This document shows positions 17,410 through 25,259 of a stretch of DNA of 64,000 nucleotides, piece after piece. This stretch comes from G965237725 sp965237725 (GTDB lineage: Bacteria > Pseudomonadota > Gammaproteobacteria > Arenicellales > Poriferihabitantaceae), in assembly GCA_965237725.1 (NCBI GenBank), contig OZ250151.1:2728001-2792000 (forward strand), read 5' to 3'. The position numbers and the translations under genes are program-made. The stretch's first letter is position 1. Each line of letters opens with the position of its first letter. The notes below the pieces were generated by a model. The model saw nothing but the letters and a program-made list of their open reading frames with translations. It did not search any database and was not told the DNA's origin.

Positions 17410-17484
17410 CTAGATTCGCCAGTTTTGCCAACGCTGTTCAAGCGCAGTAGGTGTTTTCAGATTTTTAGTGGTGATGGTTTGCAT
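17410..17484 (-). CDS. Trp leader peptide (TrpL-like, 24 residues)
   Basis: This is an ATG-to-TAG frame of 24 codons on the minus strand, 73 bp upstream of trpE. Its C-terminal end reads EQRWQNWRI, so two Trp codons sit four codons apart just before the stop. The ATG lies 13-20 bp after a good -10 box and behind a GGTAGG-like ribosome site. Position, size and clustered Trp codons match leader peptides that sense charged tRNA-Trp through ribosome stalling. Function is inferred, not shown. Confidence 0.7.
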   Translation of the reverse strand: MQTITTKNLKTPTALEQRWQNWRI

Positions 17485-17503
17485 CGCCTACCCAATAAAT
17501 AAA

Positions 17504-17532
17504 ATTATAGAGGTTTTTCGGTTTTGTAATAA
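17504..17532 (-). promoter_or_regulatory. trp operon promoter
   Basis: On the minus strand a perfect -10 TATAAT (17509-17504) is preceded, with a 17-bp spacer, by TTATTA (17532-17527) as a weak -35. Transcription would begin near 17497, about a dozen bases before the leader peptide. Confidence 0.6.
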
Positions 17533-17649
17533 ATCAAGGCTACAAAACCAGAGGCATGATTTTACGCATATAAAAAGCAAAGTACAGCGCTAATTCCTGT
17601 AGATTTTCGTGTTTGCCGCTCAGGGATACAGGATGAAATTCAAAAACAG

Positions 17650-18336
17650 CTAAGTTACTGCCAGTTCAGCCCGCATTTGTCCTATCACGCTATTGTATTT
17701 GTTTTTATCATCACCCGACCCAGCACCAAATATTGCGCTGCCGGCAACGAAAGTATCGGCGCCGGCTTTTGCTATTTCCGAGATATTGTCAGTTTTTACG
17801 CCACCGTCCACTTCCAGACGAATATTCCGGCCACTTTCCACGATCAGTTGTCGGGCCTGTTTCAGTTTATCCAGGGTGGACGGGATGAAACTCTGACCAC
17901 CAAACCCGGGATTCACCGACATCAGTAAAATCATATCGATTTTATCCATAACGTATTTCAGAGCATCCAGAGGCGTGGACGGGTTAAACACCAGGCCAGA
18001 TTTGCAACCACATTCACGGATAAGCTGCAGACTGCGATCAACATGCTCCGAGCCTTCTGGGTGAAAAGTAATATAGGTTGCGCCAGATTCAGCAAAATCG
18101 GGAATGATCCGATCTACCGGTTTGATCATGAGGTGAACATCAATAGGTGCAGTGACACCATGGTTGCGCAATGCGGAACATACCAGGGGGCCGATAGTCA
18201 AGTTTGGGACATAATGGTTATCCATGACATCAAAATGAACCATGTCAGCACCAGATGCCAGCACGTCATTAACCTCATCACCGAGACAGGCAAAATCCGC
18301 AGACAGGATTGAGGGCGCAATTACGAAATCGGTCAT
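17650..18336 (-). CDS. rpe: Ribulose-phosphate 3-epimerase
   Basis: This 228-residue TIM barrel interconverts ribulose-5-P and xylulose-5-P in the pentose phosphate pathway. It shows APSILSADFACLG, HFDVMDNHYVPN, DVHLMIKP, MSVNPGFGGQSF and LEVDGGVKTDN, with the metal-binding His and Asp residues conserved. It lies upstream of the trp operon on the same strand. In Pseudomonas and relatives the order is rpe-gph-trpE; here gph is missing. Confidence 0.97.
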   Translation of the reverse strand: MTDFVIAPSILSADFACLGDEVNDVLASGADMVHFDVMDNHYVPNLTIGPLVCSALRNHGVTAPIDVHLMIKPVDRIIPDFAESGATYITFHPEGSEHVDRSLQLIRECGCKSGLVFNPSTPLDALKYVMDKIDMILLMSVNPGFGGQSFIPSTLDKLKQARQLIVESGRNIRLEVDGGVKTDNISEIAKAGADTFVAGSAIFGAGSGDDKNKYNSVIGQMRAELAVT

Positions 18337-18375
18337 AAATAGGCTTCCATAAGTATTGCTGATATATTATAAATG

Positions 18376-19725
18376 TTACTGAATCACCAGAAACAGTGCA
18401 CGTTTGTTTCGTACCAGTTTAATCAGAAGGACGTCACTGGATTGTTTAATCACTTGTTTCATTTGTTCCAGAGAGCCAACGGCTTGTCGGTTTATGCTGA
18501 CAATAACGTCATTCACTTCGAGGCCCGAAGATGCCGCAGCACTATCTGGATCAATCTCGACGACCTGGACGCCGCTTTCAATTTCTCCACCGGGGCTGAG
18601 GGTTTTAAATTGTGCGCCATCAAGGCGTTTAACTGCACCATAATCAACCGATGCCACCGTATCAAATTCCTTAATTTTTACTTTTACGCTTTTTAGTTTT
18701 CCTTCGCGATAGAACTCAACCGTAGCCGAAGTGCCCGGGCGTAGTAGTCCTACCGCGTTTCGAAGATCAGAGCTGCTTTCGACATGGGTTGAATCAAATT
18801 TTACGATGACATCGCCTTCGAGAATACCGTTGTCTTCTGCTGCAGATCCAGGAATGACTTCAGAAACCACCGCGCCTTTCTCTCCGCTTATGCCAAAGGC
18901 ATCCGCCAAAGAAGGGGTCAAATCCTGCATGCGCACACCGAGCAAACCACGTTTGATTTCGCCGTGTTCGAGCAATTGTTCCATCAGGCTTTTAACCATA
19001 TCGATGGGGATGGAAAGTCCGATTCCTACACTGCCGCCGCCGCGGGACAAGATAGCGGTATTAATGCCTACCAATTCACCGCGTAAATTGACCAGAGCAC
19101 CACCGGAATTGCCGGGGTTAATGGACGCATCGGTCTGAATAAAATCTTCATAGCCCTCGATCCCTAAGCCACTGCGACCCAGAGCGCTGACAATTCCCGA
19201 AGTGACCGTCTGGCTAAGTCCAAACGGACTGCCTATGGCAACCACAAAATCGCCCACGCGCAAATCATCTGAAACCCCAAAATTTATTTGAGTTAAATCC
19301 TTGCCCTTGACTTTAATAACCGCAACATCGCTGGCCGCATCCGAACCGACCAACTCCGCCTGGAGTTCCCGGCCGTCTTTTGTAGTCACGGTAATTTCGT
19401 CAGCTTTGTCGATAACGTGATGATTGGTAATCACATAGCCCGCTTTGGCGTTAACGATAACACCCGAGCCCAGGCTGCTAGAAGGCCGTTGTCGCTGCTC
19501 GGGCAGATTATAAAACCGCCGAAAAAATGGATCCTGAAGCAGCGGGTTTTCCTGGGCCCGAATCTTGGTGGTTGTCGAAATATTGACAATAGCAGGCTGG
19601 ACGTCTACCAACATTGGCGCCAGGCTGGGGAGTTCGTCATCATTTACAAATAACGGCAGTGCAGCTTGGCTCATCGATGGTAAGGCCGCTGACACGAGAA
19701 ACAAAAAGGCAAAAGCGCGTGACAT
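18376..19725 (-). CDS. Periplasmic HtrA/Deg-family serine endoprotease (DegQ/DegP type)
   Basis: This exported quality-control protease has an N-terminal signal peptide (SRAFAFLFLVSAALPSMSQA), a trypsin-like domain and two PDZ domains. Counting from the longer frame, the triad is H117 (TNHHVID), D147 (DAASDVAVIK) and S221 (NPGNSGGAL). The PDZ domains cover about 260-345 and 375-455. The start at 19725 is preferred: GGAA lies 6 bases upstream and the signal peptide begins there. Earlier frames (19767, 19737) add untypical residues. The short Q-linker (QENPLLQDPFF) suggests DegQ or AlgW/MucD rather than DegP. Confidence 0.93.
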   Translation of the reverse strand: MSRAFAFLFLVSAALPSMSQAALPLFVNDDELPSLAPMLVDVQPAIVNISTTTKIRAQENPLLQDPFFRRFYNLPEQRQRPSSSLGSGVIVNAKAGYVITNHHVIDKADEITVTTKDGRELQAELVGSDAASDVAVIKVKGKDLTQINFGVSDDLRVGDFVVAIGSPFGLSQTVTSGIVSALGRSGLGIEGYEDFIQTDASINPGNSGGALVNLRGELVGINTAILSRGGGSVGIGLSIPIDMVKSLMEQLLEHGEIKRGLLGVRMQDLTPSLADAFGISGEKGAVVSEVIPGSAAEDNGILEGDVIVKFDSTHVESSSDLRNAVGLLRPGTSATVEFYREGKLKSVKVKIKEFDTVASVDYGAVKRLDGAQFKTLSPGGEIESGVQVVEIDPDSAAASSGLEVNDVIVSINRQAVGSLEQMKQVIKQSSDVLLIKLVRNKRALFLVIQ

Positions 19726-19940
19726 GAAAATTTCCATTGTGTAATTAGGCGGGTATTCTAATCCCAATGTTTGGTTGAAAGTAGTGCAATATCAAAATCT
19801 TGCCTCGGTTAATTGTTTTTTACAAACACAGCGAAAAATACTTTGATGTTCGATCAGGCAAAAAGGTTCCCTGATGTCTCTTCTGGCTACGGGTTTACAA
19901 ACCGCCTAAATTTTTATTAGCGGCCATTCATTTTAGTTTT

Positions 19941-20168
19941 TCAAAGGGCCGAGTTATACTCACAGCAGACGTTATCGAGAATTTCGACCAAGCGACGCCG
20001 AGCATCAATGATGGCTTTCATTACTTCGATGCGCTCGCTATCCAGCGGGGCGAGTCGCTCGACCAGGTCGGTTGCATCGCTATCTGGGTTCGAGGATTCC
20101 TCGATGTACGCATCCAGGCTAGTGCCGACACTGGAATGATTCAGTTTACTGATACGGGTTTTATTCAT
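19941..20168 (-). CDS. Hypothetical small acidic protein
   Basis: This 75-residue protein is not recognised. It has a polar N-terminal half and a helical C-terminal half with ERLAPLDSERIEVMKAIIDARRRL. The start at 20168 is chosen because GTAAGGGCT lies just upstream. The longer frame to 20291 reads into a region of different composition. It is the last gene before the mobile island. Confidence 0.5.
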   Translation of the reverse strand: MNKTRISKLNHSSVGTSLDAYIEESSNPDSDATDLVERLAPLDSERIEVMKAIIDARRRLVEILDNVCCEYNSAL

Positions 20169-20278
20169 AGCCCTTACAAACCGACAAAATTTATGCTGTT
20201 CTTGTATGAGATGAATAGGAAAGATAACCGCTATGGTGGTTATGGACAATGTTCCGACGGGGTTGGCGATCGGTATAG

Positions 20279-21065
20279 GGGGCAGGGTCATGCCGGACCC
20301 ATGGCTTGGTTTCTTGGGGGATATTGGTGAAATACTGGTCCCGTCAGCCCATCACCGACGGAGCTCTTCGTGTCGTCGTCAAGAATCTCGCCTGCGACCG
20401 TACTGACGAACCCGAAGACTCTGACTTTCTCCTCCACTCCGTGCTTCTGCGGAACCCTTCCCAGGACAAGATTCGTCAGGTCCTCCGGGATGACGTCGAG
20501 GCGGCACGAGTCACCGGCCGAAAGCTGGTCGTGATCGTGCTCAACGACGCCGAGGGTCCCTACCACGCGCTGGATGACTACGCCGAGAAAGTCCTGGTCT
20601 TTCGCACGAGTGTCTCGAAGGCCACACAACGTGCCTACGAAATGGTCATGCCGTACGTCTTTCGTCATTCGGAAGTCCTTCTGGGGCGGGAAATCGCACG
20701 ATCCGCGAGCGATTCGCGAGTTCAATGAGAACATGCGGAACAGCCACTTCGTGGTGTGCAGTCGGGGCACGGGGAACTTCAGTATGCGTCTCTACCAGGC
20801 GCTGGCAATGGGCCGTATTCCGGTCCTGTCCGTGCAAGACATGATACTGTCCTTTCAAGAGGAAGGGTGCCCGTGGCTGGACGTGTGTGTGCTGGCCACG
20901 AATCCGGAGGAAATTCCGGCGGCGCTCAGTACGTTCAAGCGGCGCACGCCGGACCTGGAGGCCGCACAGTGGTGCTGTCGGGAGATGTTCGATGCGTTTC
21001 TGTCACCGAAGGCCTTAGGGCGACGCTTGCAGGAGGTGGTGTTGGCACCGAACGCCAGCGTGTGA
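20279..21065 (+). pseudogene. Frameshifted exostosin-like glycosyltransferase
   Basis: Two overlapping frames together read like one exostosin (GT47)-type protein. The first (20279-20728) gives ALRVVVKNLACDRT, RKLVVIVLNDAEGP and EKVLVFRTSVSKATQRAYEMVMPYV. The second (read from about 20690 to 21065) gives DPRAIREFNENMRNSHFVV, CSRGTGNFSMRLYQALAMG and RIPVL. A frameshift near 20675-20700 joins them. No good ATG or ribosome site precedes the first half, so the 5' end is probably lost too. The segment is clearly richer in G+C than its neighbours, which suggests transfer. It lies against an IS30 copy. Confidence 0.6.
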
Positions 21066-21198
21066 GCTGACCAGGCTACGTTCGGCTAGCGCCCAGCAGC
21101 TCCTAGAACCTGGGCTCCCCCCGAACGACGGGGAGGTGAATAGGAGCGTTTGACAGGATTTCCGGTGGTTTGGCAGATTTATCAATTGTCCGCTTTGG

Positions 21199-22431
21199 GC
21201 TGCGATTTCAATCGGTGGATGCAACATCTAAACTCTAATCTTAAAGAGTAGGATGTTGACTATGAATTACAGACCAAGGATTTGTTATACCGAAGGGCAA
21301 AAAGCATTGATGTGGGATCGTTGGCAAAGAGGTGAATCTCTTCATTCGATTGCGCGACTGTTTGATCGAGGGCATTCTTCGATTCAAAGGATTCTTGCCC
21401 AGACAGGTGGGATACGACCACCGCAACGGACACGATCCAGTCGTTCACTCACATTGAAGGAGCGAGAAGAAATATCTCGCGGTGTGGTTGCTGGGTGTTC
21501 ACTGCGTTCAATCGCAACGTCACTGGAGCGTTCGCCCTCTACCATCAGCCGCGAGATAAGACGCAATGGTGGTTTGAGATGCTATCGTGCAAACACAGCG
21601 GATCAAGCGGCATGGGATCGGGCATGTCGCCCCAAAATGGGTAAACTGGTGATGAATCGGGCGCTGGCGCGTATCGTAGCCAGGCAGCTCCAGCTACAAT
21701 GGTCACCAGAACAGATAGCCGGTTGGCTCAAGCATACTTATCCACACGACGAAACATATCAGGTGTCACATGAAACCATCTACCGCAGCCTCTTCATACA
21801 GGCCCGAGGGGCCTTGAAGAAAGAGTTATTACAACACCTAAGACGAACCCGCGTGATGCGTCGTTCCCGCCACCACACACAGAAAACAGCCGATCACGGC
21901 AGGATCACTGACACGGTATCGATCCGTGAGCGACCGGCCTCAGTTAAAGATCGAGCCGTACCGGGTCACTGGGAGGGCGACCTGCTGTGCGGTAGCCGCA
22001 ACTCTCAGATCGCGACGCTTGTAGAGCGACATACACGCTATGTGATGCTGGCCAAGGTCAACGCTAAAGACACCGAAACGGTCATCAATGCATTGATCAA
22101 GCAGGCACACAAACTACCACGCGAACTATACAAATCACTCACCTGGGATCGCGGTAAAGAGATGGCCGATCACAAACGTTTCTCTCTGGCTACGGACATC
22201 AAGGTATATTTCTGTGATCCCCACAACCCTTGGCAGCGAGGTTCGAACGAGAATACGAACGGGCTGTTGAGACAATACTTTCCCAAGGGAATGGATCTCA
22301 CTAACGTCTCCCAGAACAAACTAAATGCCATCGCAAAACGACTCAACGAACGACCCAGAAAGACGTTACAATTCGAATCACCAGCAGAACGCTTTAACGC
22401 ATGTGTTGCGTCGATCAGTTGAAATCGCAGC
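21199..22431 (+). mobile_element. IS30-family insertion sequence, copy 1
   Basis: This 1233-bp element runs from GCTGCGATTTCAA at the left to TTGAAATCGCAGC at the right. The imperfect inverted repeats extend about 27 bp, to GCAACA. It carries one transposase gene. Copy 2 at 30150-31382 is the same length and differs by only a couple of silent changes, so transposition was recent. No clear target duplication was found at either end. Confidence 0.88.
21253..22422 (+). CDS. IS30-family transposase (copy 1)
   Basis: This 389-residue DDE transposase has N-terminal helix-turn-helix segments (WQRGESLHSIARLFDRGHSSIQRIL and CSLRSIATSLERSPSTISREIRRNGG). The catalytic core has HWEGDLLCGSRNSQIATLVER (first Asp), LTWDRGKEMADHK (second Asp) and NPWQRGSNENTNGLLRQYFPKG (Glu), the DD(33)E layout of IS30. 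It appears intact. An ATG three codons in (21262) has better spacing from an AGG and could be the true start. Confidence 0.93.
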   Translation: MLTMNYRPRICYTEGQKALMWDRWQRGESLHSIARLFDRGHSSIQRILAQTGGIRPPQRTRSSRSLTLKEREEISRGVVAGCSLRSIATSLERSPSTISREIRRNGGLRCYRANTADQAAWDRACRPKMGKLVMNRALARIVARQLQLQWSPEQIAGWLKHTYPHDETYQVSHETIYRSLFIQARGALKKELLQHLRRTRVMRRSRHHTQKTADHGRITDTVSIRERPASVKDRAVPGHWEGDLLCGSRNSQIATLVERHTRYVMLAKVNAKDTETVINALIKQAHKLPRELYKSLTWDRGKEMADHKRFSLATDIKVYFCDPHNPWQRGSNENTNGLLRQYFPKGMDLTNVSQNKLNAIAKRLNERPRKTLQFESPAERFNACVASIS

Positions 22432-22437
22432 ATATAG

Positions 22438-22645
22438 TGTTGAAAAACTCCTTTTCTGGCACGTTTCAAAAAACCTTGTGCGATTAAGCAATTTTTGATA
22501 ACTTTTCTACGGAGGGAGACATGTTTTTCACGTAATCCTCTAAAAACGCAACTGGTGAACTCAGAGGCACACAAACCAAAGGATTTGAAACTCTCTTGTA
22601 TTTTTTCCGAAAATTTACTTGATTAATTTTTCGAGTTTTTCAACA
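22438..22645. mobile_element. 208-bp MITE-like remnant with 13-bp inverted repeats
   Basis: TGTTGAAAAACTC (22438-22450) and GAGTTTTTCAACA (22633-22645) are perfect 13-bp terminal inverted repeats, a motif common at the ends of several IS families. The interior is AT-rich and non-coding. It begins 7 bp after IS30 copy 1 and ends 34 bp before the repeat that precedes the IS110 element. No clean target duplication is visible. Confidence 0.5.
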
Positions 22646-22678
22646 GAATAGGCAATAAGCCGACCCTCACAAACGACT

Positions 22679-22742
22679 TTTGAGCGTCAGCTTTCTCCGT
22701 AGCGGTCACTCGTTGTGCAAATCTAGGGGGCTGTTATATACT
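22679..22742 (+). repeat. 64-bp dispersed repeat, copy A
   Basis: This copy (TTTGAGCGTCAGCTTTCTCC... to ATATACT) aligns without gaps to 25194-25257 with about 51 of 64 identical positions. Copy A precedes the IS110 element; copy B directly precedes the diverged IS30-like element. It contains the GCGGTCACTC core. Its origin (IS end or intergenic repeat) is not known. Confidence 0.6.
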
Positions 22743-22764
22743 CGATATAGTCCTTCCGTCCCCC

Positions 22765-22970
22765 TCTCTGTAATACTTCATACATCTGACAGGTATCTGT
22801 CAGAGAGAGCGGGACATGCGCCTGCAGGCTACGAATATCTATACTCAAACATAAGATGTTTGCGGCTTTAGTTTCGAGCCCGCAGGTGCGCTTGCATTCG
22901 TCAACGAATACTCAGGGTCTGCCGCGGTGTCGGCTCATCTATATTGCTTTCGCAGAACGCAAGCACGCAT
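22765..22970 (+). ncRNA. Candidate IS110 bridge RNA
   Basis: The 5' non-coding end of the IS110 element holds strong stem-loops. TCTGACAG-GTAT-CTGTCAGA is a perfect 8-bp hairpin (22785-22804). A longer imperfect stem, GCGCCTGCAGGCT with AGCCCGCAGGTGCGC (22818-22891), encloses a ~46-base loop. In IS110-group elements the region upstream of the transposase encodes the bridge RNA whose two loops pair with target and donor DNA. Assignment is by position and structure; loop guides were not matched to flanking DNA. Confidence 0.5.
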
Positions 22971-23006
22971 ATCCCTGTTGATAATGTAACACTGCGGAGG
23001 AATTTC

Positions 23007-24275
23007 ATGAATAGCGGAGATCAAAAATATTTTACTGCCTACATCGGTATCGATTGGGCAGACAGGAAGCACGATATGTGTATACAGTCCAGCAAGACTG
23101 GAATCAGGGAGTTCGATCAGATACCCCATCAACCCGATGAACTTGATCAATGGGCCCAGTCATTGATGAGACGTTTTGGTGCGCCGATGGCGGTTGCTGT
23201 GGAACTGTCGAAGGGGCCGATCATCTCTGCCCTACAGAAACACGATTGCTTTGTGATCTTCCCGGTTAATCCGTCAACCCTGGCCAGGTACCGAGAAGCA
23301 TTTACACCCAGTCGTGCCAAGGACGATCCCACTGACGCCGAACTCGCCCTTGATCTGATCATCAAACACCCAGAACGTTTTAAACCGCTCAACCCACAAA
23401 GTGCGCAGATGCGTGCCCTGGCGTCTTTAGTTGAACAACGCCGACGCCTGGTCAATGATCGGGTCCGGACCACCAATCGGTTGCGTAATACACTCAAACA
23501 ATACTATCCCCAACCCCTTGAATGGTTTGATCGTATAGATACGGTGCTTTTTTGTGACTTCATTACCCGTTGGCCGACCCTGCTTAAGGTCAAACGGGCC
23601 CGTCGAACAACACTGACAACTTTCTTCCACCAACACAGTATGCGATTCAGTCAACTCCTTGACAATAGAGTCGAAGCGATTAAGACGGCAACACCCTTGA
23701 CCCTGGATGAGGGTATCATCGGCCCGCATCGACTACAGGCCATCGTATGGGTGGAGATGCTGCGTGTTACATTGAATGCGATTAAGCAGTATGACAAAGC
23801 CATTGCCGAACTGGCTCCCCAGCATCCTGACTATGCTTTATTCGATGCGCTCCCGGGTGCCGGGCCTTCATTGGCCCCGAGACTGCTTGTGGCCTTTGGC
23901 GAGCAGCGGGATCGATTTAACAGCGCGAGTGAGTTGCAGCGATATGCCGGCATTGCTCCGGTTACAGAGCGCAGTGGCAAAAAACACTGGGTACACTGGC
24001 GCTGGCAATGTTCGTCCTTCCTGCGACAGACCTTTGTCGAATGGGCTGCGCAGACCATTAACAAATCATACTGGGCTGGGGCTTACTATCGTCAACAGCG
24101 TGGTAAAGGGGCGACTTACCAGGCGGCTGTTCGGGCATTAGCGTTTAAGTGGATTCGTATCCTGTATCGATGTTGGCAAAACCACACACCGTATAATGAA
24201 TCCACTTATCTTAATGCATTAAAAAAAAGAGGATCTCCTTTGCTCGTGCATTATCCTGATACAATAAACCCTTGA
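23007..24275 (+). CDS. IS110-family transposase (DEDD recombinase)
   Basis: The N-terminal RuvC-like domain begins YIGIDWADRKHDMCIQ (first Asp). It includes AVELSKGPI (Glu) and SRAKDDPTDAELALDL (Asp pair). The C-terminal Transposase_20 domain has LPGAGPSLAPRLLVAFGEQRDRF, ELQRYAGIAPVTERSGKK and the serine-bearing WRWQCSSFLRQTF. The start at 23007 is chosen because GGAGGAATTTC directly precedes it; the frame is open from 22944. At 422 residues it appears intact. Confidence 0.93.
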   Translation: MNSGDQKYFTAYIGIDWADRKHDMCIQSSKTGIREFDQIPHQPDELDQWAQSLMRRFGAPMAVAVELSKGPIISALQKHDCFVIFPVNPSTLARYREAFTPSRAKDDPTDAELALDLIIKHPERFKPLNPQSAQMRALASLVEQRRRLVNDRVRTTNRLRNTLKQYYPQPLEWFDRIDTVLFCDFITRWPTLLKVKRARRTTLTTFFHQHSMRFSQLLDNRVEAIKTATPLTLDEGIIGPHRLQAIVWVEMLRVTLNAIKQYDKAIAELAPQHPDYALFDALPGAGPSLAPRLLVAFGEQRDRFNSASELQRYAGIAPVTERSGKKHWVHWRWQCSSFLRQTFVEWAAQTINKSYWAGAYYRQQRGKGATYQAAVRALAFKWIRILYRCWQNHTPYNESTYLNALKKRGSPLLVHYPDTINP

Positions 24276-24411
24276 CCGAGCGCCTCAGGGCGTGAAGCCG
24301 TCATTGGGTAGAAATGATAAGAAATCGCAAATATACTCATAACAACCATTTGAATAATACGAGAGAATGTCTTCGGCTGGGTTCATACAAAATGGATGAG
24401 AAACTATTGTA

Positions 24412-25134
24412 ATGAGTTTTCTGCGTTGCCCCATCATTCCGGATAAAAAGTTGGCATTTGTTGCTATACCGAAAAATGCGGGTACATCAATTCGAACAGC
24501 ATTTGGTGTTGCGCAGGGGTTCATTAATGAGCACGATGAAGTAAAAGATATTCACAGAATGAATTGGCCCAGCGCCGGAGAAAATTCAAAGATTCGAGAT
24601 TTGCGAAAACAGGGCTATTTGCGTTTTTGCGTATGCAGGAACCCATGGGAGCGACTGGTATCCTGCTGGCAACAAAAAAAAGGAAGTCACAGCTTCATAT
24701 TCAATAGAAGACATCACGGATTGTTCAAACTCGATATGAAATTTGATGATTTCGTAAATGCTGCTTTCTCCGTGCCAGATTATCGGGCAAACCGTCACTA
24801 CCGATCTCAATTTAGTTTTATATCTCACAGAAGAAAATCTCGAAGAAAGATATTATTGATTGACCAAGTGCTGAGGTTTGAATCTTTGATAGCTGACTGG
24901 GAGGATCTTAGACATAAGTTTGGACTACCGGTGTTGCCCCACCACAACAATACAGGCGCCACTAATAGTTATATCGAAATATATAAAAAGTATCCAAAAC
25001 TGGAAACAAAGGTTGCTGATCGATATGCTAGCGACATTGCCTTCTTCGGGTACGATTTCCACCCGGGACCCACACAAAATGTGGCTCGAGCCCGTGCCTT
25101 GCAGTACCTGTTGGATAGAAATAGTAGTAGTTAA
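24412..25134 (+). CDS. Carbohydrate-type sulfotransferase
   Basis: This 240-residue protein is of the sulfotransferase_2 type. FVAIPKNAGTSIRTAFG is the PAPS 5'-phosphosulfate loop. LRFCVCRNPWERLVSCWQQKK is the 3'-phosphate-binding segment with the typical R-N-P-W-E-R. A late FESLIADWEDLRHKFGLP is shared with Golgi-type and bacterial polysaccharide sulfotransferases. No membrane anchor is evident. It lies between two IS elements in the island with a prenyltransferase and a membrane protein, so decoration of a surface glycan is likely. Confidence 0.8.
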   Translation: MSFLRCPIIPDKKLAFVAIPKNAGTSIRTAFGVAQGFINEHDEVKDIHRMNWPSAGENSKIRDLRKQGYLRFCVCRNPWERLVSCWQQKKGSHSFIFNRRHHGLFKLDMKFDDFVNAAFSVPDYRANRHYRSQFSFISHRRKSRRKILLIDQVLRFESLIADWEDLRHKFGLPVLPHHNNTGATNSYIEIYKKYPKLETKVADRYASDIAFFGYDFHPGPTQNVARARALQYLLDRNSSS

Positions 25135-25193
25135 CTATATTCGACGTATGATTGTGTAAAAAGGGATCAGCAACCTTATACGCCAGGGTCCGC

Positions 25194-25257
25194 TTTGAGC
25201 GTCAGCTTCCTCCGAAGCGGTCACTCACTGTGATTTTTTAAGAGGCTCCTATATACT
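25194..25257 (+). repeat. 64-bp dispersed repeat, copy B
   Basis: This copy is about 80% identical to 22679-22742 over 64 ungapped bases. It ends at ATATACT, three bases before the outer end of the diverged IS30-like element. The insertion may have interrupted a longer copy. Confidence 0.6.
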
Positions 25258-25259
25258 GC

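Larger units (their letters stand above)
22743..24290 (+). mobile_element. IS110-family element (boundaries approximate)
   Basis: One DEDD transposase gene is preceded by a long (over 250 bp) structured non-coding end and followed by a very short one, the layout of the IS110 group. These elements lack terminal inverted repeats and target duplications, so the exact ends cannot be read here. Confidence 0.6.

Noticed and set aside
17241..17441. 66-residue minus-strand ORF upstream of and overlapping trpE
   Set aside because: It overlaps the trpE start in another frame and lacks a plausible ribosome site. The leader-peptide frame at 17410-17484 explains the region better.
20288..20770. 160-residue minus-strand ORF opposite the exostosin-like pseudogene
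   Set aside because: It is antisense to the glycosyltransferase-like frames in G+C-rich DNA, where long chance ORFs are common, and has no recognisable domain.
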